This document shows, in pieces, positions 58,197-64,000 of a stretch of DNA of 64,000 nucleotides. Under the pieces are notes generated by a model. That model searched no databases. It had not been told where the DNA came from and saw only the letters and a list, made by a program, of their open reading frames with translations. Source of the stretch: Segatella copri (lineage in GTDB: Bacteria > Bacteroidota > Bacteroidia > Bacteroidales > Bacteroidaceae). The stretch is from positions 1 to 64,000 of the forward strand of contig NZ_JAHOEA010000006.1 of NCBI RefSeq assembly GCF_019127135.1, read 5' to 3'. Positions within the stretch are counted from its first letter, which is position 1; the number at the start of each line of letters is the position of its first letter. The translations under genes and the position numbers were made by a program.

Positions 58197-58997
58197 CTAA
58201 TATCCGAGTTTACCTGCCACTCTCCACCGACCGAAGGCATCTTCCAGTATTTGCTGCTTGCTTTTGGTTCGGTAAACCTTTTCTTTCCAATAGCCGATGC
58301 GCACTTGGATATATCGCCACGACTCAAAGTAGCTTTTGTTCAGATGCTTCTCTATATTGTCAAGCGAGGTGTTGATGCTTTCCAATACCACAAGAAGGTC
58401 TGCCGTGGAACACGCTGCCGCTCCTGTGGCATACAGCACCAAGTCGCTCACGCTTTTGTAGAGATATTCGCCTTCATTTGCGATATTCTCTATGGCTCGT
58501 CGGTTAATACCTATCAGTATGGTATCGGCAAGCGAGATGCGCTTTCGTTTGATGACTTTTTGGTTGTAGTCATCCAACAGCTTCTTATAGTCCGATATTC
58601 TGTCGCTCACACCCTCGTAGGTGGAGTACACGTTCAGACTGGTTCGTAAACTTTGATATAGCACATCTATCACATCAAATGCCCTGGTGTACTTGTCAAG
58701 GTCAACGTTCAGTTCCTTGTATGCCTTGATCTCGTCCTTACTGTAACTGTGCAATAGTTTATTGCTGTATTCCAACGTGCTTCGTGCAAGCAACAGACTC
58801 CGCTGTTTCTTGTGGTCATTGATGTAGGCTTCCACGCTGGCAACATCAAATCCCCATTGGGCGAATGTTTTAGAGGGGAGGGCGAGGAGCAAGATTGCTA
58901 CCAGCAATGTTCTCACAATATCCATTCGTCGCTTCTTGTTCACTGGCCCTGCAACCCTCTCCGCTGCATCAGCCTTGTATTCTTTTCTATTACTCAT
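58197..58997 (-). CDS. Exported TraI/DUF4141-like helical protein
   Basis: From the ATG at 58997 (MSNRKEYKADAAERVAGPVN), overlapping the upstream stop by 8 bases, the product has 266 residues. A signal segment lies at about residues 26-46 (IVRTLLVAILLLALPSKTFAQ). The mature part is helical (ARSTLEYSNKLLHSYSKDE, SVSDLVLYATGAAAC) and ends in AFGRWRVAGKLGY. It belongs to the same style as the proteins at 31595 and 32290. Likely a periplasmic part of the channel. Confidence 0.65.
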   Translation of the reverse strand: MSNRKEYKADAAERVAGPVNKKRRMDIVRTLLVAILLLALPSKTFAQWGFDVASVEAYINDHKKQRSLLLARSTLEYSNKLLHSYSKDEIKAYKELNVDLDKYTRAFDVIDVLYQSLRTSLNVYSTYEGVSDRISDYKKLLDDYNQKVIKRKRISLADTILIGINRRAIENIANEGEYLYKSVSDLVLYATGAAACSTADLLVVLESINTSLDNIEKHLNKSYFESWRYIQVRIGYWKEKVYRTKSKQQILEDAFGRWRVAGKLGY

Positions 58998-61548
58998 TTT
59001 CATTGTCTTCATCATTAAACTTGCCGTGATAGTCATCTGAGTGTTTGGTGTCGGCAGCTTTTCTCAACCAACGTTTCTTGCATTTCTCCACCAGTGTCAA
59101 CCGTCGTCCTTCGTCAGCATTGATATGTGGAGCGATGTCCATCAGCACGTCGATGATGTTGCGCTTGTAGTGCATCATCTTCTCCAACGATACCAAGTCT
59201 GCGTATATCTTGGTGATTCTGCTGTCCACCTCTCTGGCTATCTCTAACCTATCGCTCGACCATAGCAGATGAAAGGTATCATCGGGGTTATTGTCATCGG
59301 CAGGTGCGCTCTTAGCATATTCGGTGGTTATCTTGCACGATGGATATTCCTGTGCGATTTCCGAGATGCGCTTGTTCACTTCGTCTGCCTTTTCCTGCTC
59401 GGTCTTGCTTGGGTCAAGCGTTATCACATCCACTACCGAGGTGTTGGTGTATTCCGATGTCAGCTCCCAACTGATCTGCAGGATGGCTCTGTGTATCTTG
59501 ATGCCCAAGAAATATTTCGGCTTTCGGGCAATCTTCAATGTTGCCTTGAAGGTGATGATGCCGTTGATGTTGGGCATGGTGGCTTTTCGAATGTAAGTAT
59601 AGCCGCTCCATGTTCCTTCCCCTTGCCAAGTCAGGTTGTAGGCGCTCTTGCAGTCGTTCATAATGGCTGGTATGCGATAGTAGTCATCCGTCGCCACGTC
59701 ATTGTCCTTTCCTGCCTCTGCCTTGGCTTCCTCTATTTTCCTTTGTTTCTGTTGCCATGTGGCAAGTTCTTTGTTCAGTTGTTCGATGGAAGCCATGTTC
59801 TTGTTGTATTGCTCCCGATACTTGGCTGCATCTTCCACACTTGCATTGGCGATTTGCTTGACAAGTGATTTGTTCTCCGCTTCCAACTGATTGATTTGCG
59901 ATTGCAAAGAGGTTATCTTGGCATTGGCTTCCTGCTCCTGCTTATACAAATCTGAGAGGTCAAGGTTGTTCTCTGTCACAGATGTTGTCATGGCGCATTT
60001 CTTGCTGTGGTCATTCAGCGAACCGCCACAACTCTTGCATTTGTATTGTGTGGTGCCTTGCCCCAACTGCACACCGTCGCTGCATGTCACACTAATGGTC
60101 ACGCTCTCGCATCCCTTCAGTTTGGCGGCATCGGTTGCCTGATAGTAGTTGCGTGCATCACTGCCTATATAATAGGTATAGCCTTCCTCGTTGTCATTCC
60201 ATTCGCTCAACCGGGCTTGCAGTTGTGCCTTGAAGGTGTTCAAGTCCATCGAATAGGAGTCAAAGACTGCCTCATACACTTCTTCTGTCTTGTTCCAACT
60301 CTTGTACACCTGTATCTCGTAGGCGTATGCCTTCTGTTTCTGTCCTTTTTTCTTGCTACTGATGATGTAGCTGTTCAACCAATAGCTGATACTGTAGGTA
60401 AAGCCATCATTCTGGTTGTTGAGCTGTTGCACCCTTGTTCTTGACCATCCTGCATGATTCTCCGAGTTTTGCAGGATAGCTTCCTTTTGGCTATTGTTGG
60501 GATAGAAGTTGGCATCCTTGGTGTTGATTCTGTACCAGTGGTCGCCTTTCAAGATGCTGTTGTCATCGGTGGGCGGTACATAGTCGCACAATTTCTCTCG
60601 TCCTTGGTCTCGTCGGGCGATATACCATCTTTGCGTGTAGTAGTTTCCTGCCGTCTCATCCAGATAGTCCGTCATCCATGAGGTGAGGTTATAGTTGGCA
60701 AGAGAGAAAAGTCCTGCCACGTTGTCCTTGCCTCCAATCATTCCCAAGAGGGTGTTGCCTACGCTCTTGTCGAGACTTTTGAACAGCGAGGAATAGTTAT
60801 CCACAATGTCGATGGCTGCACTGAGCTTGCCTTGGAAGAGGTCGTTGAACTGGCTGCTCTGCAACAGGGCATTGCCGATATTGTTCATTCCTGCTCCTGC
60901 AAGGTTGGCTCCTGCCTTATACAGATTGTCGATGTCGGCTTTCAGATTGTCCACTGTAAAATTGCCTGGCACCTTCGACAAATCGTCCAACATCTTCTTC
61001 CAATCCACGTTGCCAATCTCTGAAAGTTTCAGTATGGCAGCTATCTCCTGGTTGATTTGTAGAAAGGCGATGTCCGAGAATGTGAGGGTGCTGTTTGTTA
61101 CCACACTCTCAAACTGCATGCACAGGTTCTTGGTGTCGTCACATATCTTCATCAGATAGGTTCCCCAATACAGGGCAGTCTGCGGACTTTTCAGCATCAT
61201 TCCTGCCACCGTCCATATCTTCGGCATGATTTTGCCCGACACCATGTTGTAGATACGGCGGTAATAGTAGTTCTCTGTGCAACTGTTCCAGATGCCCAAA
61301 TCCGTCATTGCCTTGCGTTCCAAGAATTTTGAGGCGAAGATGCCGGCACTTGCCACTTCTGCTGCATTATAATGCTTCAAGATGTTCTGCACCTGCTCGT
61401 TATAGTATGCCTCTGCCACGGCTTCCGTTCCGTATGCAGCTGCCATAGCAGCTACCGTCTGCCTGTCATAGTTCACGCTGTAGTACTGTGCGTCAGCCTT
61501 TGCCAACACACAGACTATCAGCATTATGATGGATAGAAGTCGTTTCAT
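58990..61548 (-). CDS. Large exported transfer protein with coiled coil and Cys motif
   Basis: An 852-residue protein with signal peptide (MKRLLSIIMLIVCVLAKADAQ). The N-terminal part is helical. A four-cysteine element lies near residues 495-515 (CKSCGGSLNDHSKKC) and a coiled coil of about 70 residues follows (QSQINQLEAENKSLVKQI ... QLNKELATWQQKQRKIEEA). The end (VEKCKKRWLRKAADTKH) has the W-R element again. Its neighbours are TraG and the TraI-like proteins. No matching family is recalled. It may be a scaffold or shaft-associated protein on the outside of the channel. Confidence 0.6.
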   Translation of the reverse strand: MKRLLSIIMLIVCVLAKADAQYYSVNYDRQTVAAMAAAYGTEAVAEAYYNEQVQNILKHYNAAEVASAGIFASKFLERKAMTDLGIWNSCTENYYYRRIYNMVSGKIMPKIWTVAGMMLKSPQTALYWGTYLMKICDDTKNLCMQFESVVTNSTLTFSDIAFLQINQEIAAILKLSEIGNVDWKKMLDDLSKVPGNFTVDNLKADIDNLYKAGANLAGAGMNNIGNALLQSSQFNDLFQGKLSAAIDIVDNYSSLFKSLDKSVGNTLLGMIGGKDNVAGLFSLANYNLTSWMTDYLDETAGNYYTQRWYIARRDQGREKLCDYVPPTDDNSILKGDHWYRINTKDANFYPNNSQKEAILQNSENHAGWSRTRVQQLNNQNDGFTYSISYWLNSYIISSKKKGQKQKAYAYEIQVYKSWNKTEEVYEAVFDSYSMDLNTFKAQLQARLSEWNDNEEGYTYYIGSDARNYYQATDAAKLKGCESVTISVTCSDGVQLGQGTTQYKCKSCGGSLNDHSKKCAMTTSVTENNLDLSDLYKQEQEANAKITSLQSQINQLEAENKSLVKQIANASVEDAAKYREQYNKNMASIEQLNKELATWQQKQRKIEEAKAEAGKDNDVATDDYYRIPAIMNDCKSAYNLTWQGEGTWSGYTYIRKATMPNINGIITFKATLKIARKPKYFLGIKIHRAILQISWELTSEYTNTSVVDVITLDPSKTEQEKADEVNKRISEIAQEYPSCKITTEYAKSAPADDNNPDDTFHLLWSSDRLEIAREVDSRITKIYADLVSLEKMMHYKRNIIDVLMDIAPHINADEGRRLTLVEKCKKRWLRKAADTKHSDDYHGKFNDEDNENE

Positions 61549-61554
61549 CTTTGA

Positions 61555-64000
61555 TTACTTTTTATTTTCGTTCCCTAAATTCAGTACTTTTCCTGCCTGA
61601 TTTACCTTTTGAGCAAAGGCGAGGCTCTTGCTGATACCACTTGCATCCCAATCCCTGCAATAGGCTTCAATAGCTTGCTGATGATTGCATTTCAACTCTC
61701 GCTTGTATAGCTTCAACGCTTCCTTTTCCGCTCGCTCCGTGGTGTAGGTCATATAGCACTCATGCGGTTCCTCCACACCATACACATTGCTGGTCTGTCC
61801 TCGTCTGATGAACACTTCACGGAAGAAACTGCGCCCTTCCTTATTCTCCAAACGGTTAATGGTGAAGATTTTCTTGCAGTCCACATCGGTCAAACCGAGT
61901 ATCGCCTTGATGGTGTCAAAACGTTCCTTGAACTTGCTTTGGTCGAGCAGCATCACCACATCAGAGTTGTTGATGATGGCTTCCTTAACTATCTCACTTC
62001 CGATGATGTCCTGTATCTCCTGCGTCACCACACCCACGCTTGCCCAGAATTTTCTGGCGGTCTTATACAGATATTTTATGTATTCCGCCATCATGGGCGA
62101 GGCGATGGCTTTCCATGCCTCCTCGATGATGAGCATCTTTCGGTTCTTTTTGATGCGCATCTTCTGCAGGAACACGTCCATGATGATGAGCGTCACCAGT
62201 GGAAAAAGCAGTGGATCATCCTTGATACTGTCGATTTCGAAGACGATGAAGGTCTCATCAAACAGACTGCTGTCCATATTCTCATTCAGTGTCACATCGT
62301 GGCTGCCTCCTTTATAGAAGTCCTTCAACAGATAGTTGTAGGATGACAGGTCTATGCCATGCAGACCGTTCTCCTCGCATATCTTCGGCAGTCGCTCAGT
62401 ACTGAACTCATAGAAAGTGTTGAAACAGAGGTTGCTCACTCTCTTGGTGGTGAAATAGGCATCGTAATACTCGTTGATGACTTGTTCTATCAGTCTGTCT
62501 TCGGTCTTGCTCACTGTGCCTTGACTTCCTTTCCATATCAGCATCACGAGGTTTTTCAGGAATCCCAACTTTTCGATGTTCCATTCCTCTCGCTTGATTT
62601 TGAAAGGGTTCATCGTGATAGGATGCTCCTCGGTATAGGAAATGTATTTTCCGCCGAAGTATTCACACAGTCCCTCATACGAGTTACCTGTATCTACCAG
62701 CACGATGTCGGTGTCCTGCTCATGGGCTTGGCGCACCATGGAGTTTACATAAAAACTCTTGCCGCTTCCCGAAGGACCGAGGACAAAGAAGTTGCTGTTG
62801 TCGGTCAGCTTATTTCGTCCCTCTTTCCCTGATATGTCGATGGCCACAGGCACTCCTTGACGGTCGGTATAATAGACCATGAATGGCGTGTCCTCGCTAT
62901 GCACAATCTTTTCCTTGTACATCAGGCAGGTGGCAGCATCGCCCAAGGTCAAGAATCGGTCGTAGTCGGCATTCATCCCATAGCAGTTGCCGGGGAAAGA
63001 GTTGACAAACAGTTCCAACTGGTTGTAGGCTCGCTTCGAAATATGGATGCCCATCCTGCCAAAGGCATTTTCCAGATGGTTGGTACACTTTTGTATATCC
63101 GTGTCTGGCTTCACCGTCACTATCAGATTATAGTGGGTATATACCAACAGCTTGTTTTCCCTCGCTATCACCTCCTGCACTCGCTTGATGTCCTCCACGG
63201 CTATCAGATTGTTTGGGTTGGGCATACTGGCATGGCGATTCTTCTTTTTGTCTAACAGAGCAAGCTCACGCTTCTGATTCGGCACAAAGATGATTTGGTT
63301 ATACACCACACTCTCCACACCAGGAATGCTGTCCACCAATGCTACCAGATCCACTGGCATACTTGTGTTGTTCACCTCGATGTTGGTAAACGGACGGATT
63401 TGTGTCGGCAAGTTGGCGCAATCCACATCCACAAGACTATATACCTTACAGCGTCTGTCACCCATACCTATCATCTCGTCATACACCTTGAATCCTGTCA
63501 TGCTCACCATCTTGTCACGGAAGTTCATGGCAAAGAAACGGTCAACATACAGACTTGCCTCTTGTTTGTTTAAGAACTCTGACTTGATACCGGCATCCTT
63601 CAGCTGGTCTTGCACCTTTCTGATTTTCACTAAGAAATCTCGCCATTTCTTGTTGTCGAAAGACATCAGACGACTCTTCTTGTTCTCCTGCGTAATGGTC
63701 AGATAGGTCATGCTGTCTGTATATTCTCTTCCGTTGAAATAGCGGAAGTAGGATTCTGACAGGAACTCATGGCCTTTGTCACTCTCATCCTTGAACTGTT
63801 TTCTGGTAAAAATGTCCTGCTTGTGCAGGGCATAGCCTTCACCCAGAGTCTGTGCGATGGCAGCAAACAGATTGGTGAACTCATAATAGCTGTCTATATT
63901 GGCAGAATACTTCTGCACTGGGTTCTCCATTCTCAGGATGGCAGAATACTCTCCAGTCTTTGTATAGAGCACACCGATACCGTCCGTGTCTTCCACGGAG
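61555..64000 (-). CDS. traG: Conjugation ATPase TraG (VirB4-like), cut by window edge
   Basis: At least 815 residues; the reading frame is still open at the right edge, so the first part is missing. N-terminal-domain sequence is present (KTGEYSAILRMENPVQKYS). Walker A is FFVLGPSGSGKSFYVNSM near residue 407 of the visible frame, and Walker B is MLIIEEAWKAI near 622, followed by GVVTQEIQDIIGSEIV. It is the VirB4/TraG energy-providing ATPase of Bacteroidales ICEs. The apparent GTG at 63996 is not a true start. Confidence 0.9.
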   Translation of the reverse strand, partial: SVEDTDGIGVLYTKTGEYSAILRMENPVQKYSANIDSYYEFTNLFAAIAQTLGEGYALHKQDIFTRKQFKDESDKGHEFLSESYFRYFNGREYTDSMTYLTITQENKKSRLMSFDNKKWRDFLVKIRKVQDQLKDAGIKSEFLNKQEASLYVDRFFAMNFRDKMVSMTGFKVYDEMIGMGDRRCKVYSLVDVDCANLPTQIRPFTNIEVNNTSMPVDLVALVDSIPGVESVVYNQIIFVPNQKRELALLDKKKNRHASMPNPNNLIAVEDIKRVQEVIARENKLLVYTHYNLIVTVKPDTDIQKCTNHLENAFGRMGIHISKRAYNQLELFVNSFPGNCYGMNADYDRFLTLGDAATCLMYKEKIVHSEDTPFMVYYTDRQGVPVAIDISGKEGRNKLTDNSNFFVLGPSGSGKSFYVNSMVRQAHEQDTDIVLVDTGNSYEGLCEYFGGKYISYTEEHPITMNPFKIKREEWNIEKLGFLKNLVMLIWKGSQGTVSKTEDRLIEQVINEYYDAYFTTKRVSNLCFNTFYEFSTERLPKICEENGLHGIDLSSYNYLLKDFYKGGSHDVTLNENMDSSLFDETFIVFEIDSIKDDPLLFPLVTLIIMDVFLQKMRIKKNRKMLIIEEAWKAIASPMMAEYIKYLYKTARKFWASVGVVTQEIQDIIGSEIVKEAIINNSDVVMLLDQSKFKERFDTIKAILGLTDVDCKKIFTINRLENKEGRSFFREVFIRRGQTSNVYGVEEPHECYMTYTTERAEKEALKLYKRELKCNHQQAIEAYCRDWDASGISKSLAFAQKVNQAGKVLNLGNENKK

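Noticed and set aside
1..64000. CRISPR arrays, tRNA or rRNA genes, retrons and diversity-generating elements
   Set aside because: I scanned for regular spaced repeats, tRNA-like cloverleaf ends, rRNA-like blocks and reverse transcriptase motifs and saw none.

Overview
The window looks like a Bacteroidales chromosome, closest in style to Prevotella/Segatella or Bacteroides. The basis is TAnnTTTG-type -7 promoter boxes, a UpxY-family antiterminator, a Bacteroidales-type TraG/TraJ/TraK/TraM/TraN conjugation module, an ISAon1-like insertion sequence and many gene families largely confined to this order. Most of it (about 3.3 kb to the right edge) reads as the interior of one large integrative and conjugative element (ICE). 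No integrase, tRNA or attachment site is visible, so the element's ends lie outside the window or are not recognisable here.

Layout. (1) 1-3.2 kb: a VirE-like P-loop helicase and a small DUF6078-like gene, flanked on both sides by inverted blocks of short iterons. (2) 3.3-9.9 kb: accessory genes separated by long gene-free stretches with a promoter-led structured segment, a 17-bp repeat present three times, hairpins and diverged repeats. The genes are a YubB/Api92-like protein with two small partners, ssb, a phosphoribosyltransferase/SLOG/mini-membrane-protein operon, a caspase-like protein and a divergent serine recombinase. (3) 10.3-16.8 kb, plus strand: a lipoprotein, small hypothetical proteins, a winged-helix protein, a MobV-type relaxase with a candidate oriT just upstream, and an OmpA-family outer-membrane protein. 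(4) 16.9-19.9 kb, minus strand: a four-gene operon of AbiEi-like regulator, AbiEii-like nucleotidyltransferase, PP2C phosphatase and zinc-ribbon protein, with a palindromic operator over its promoter. (5) 20.5-21.9 kb: four small ICE genes. (6) 22-37.2 kb, minus strand: a long operon for ArdC antirestriction, SSB-like and polyvalent proteins, peptidoglycan hydrolases, membrane and periplasmic proteins, a TOPRIM protein and DUF4099/DUF3945-type proteins. (7) 37.4-38.1 kb: an M23 peptidase. (8) 38.1-49.1 kb: A+T-rich cargo, described below. (9) 49.3-64 kb: the conjugation apparatus (lysozyme, coupling protein, TraN, TraM, TraL-like, TraK, TraJ, periplasmic proteins and the TraG ATPase cut by the window edge), with a toxin-antitoxin pair inside it.

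The most striking region is the cargo at 38-49 kb. Behind a UpxY gene and a leader of roughly 500 bases lie three genes carrying every activity needed to make ADP-L-glycero-D-manno-heptose: a GmhA-GmhB fusion, bifunctional HldE and HldD. They are translationally coupled to each other and run into a membrane-anchored PP2C phosphatase and the first lobe of a Ser/Thr kinase. The kinase is cut short and joined in frame to an RlmN/Cfr-family radical SAM methyltransferase gene. An insertion sequence follows, then the C-terminal part of a BACON-domain protein and a membrane protein. No heptosyltransferase is visible, so the use of the sugar nucleotide is open.

Other notable points: several ICE proteins share a short basic C-terminal tail written with different synonymous codons; an M23-family gene is split at an A9 tract that fits a -1 slippery site; a MutS-I domain is fused to an ArdC-like protein without its metal site. 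All functional statements come from reading the sequence; no database search was run.
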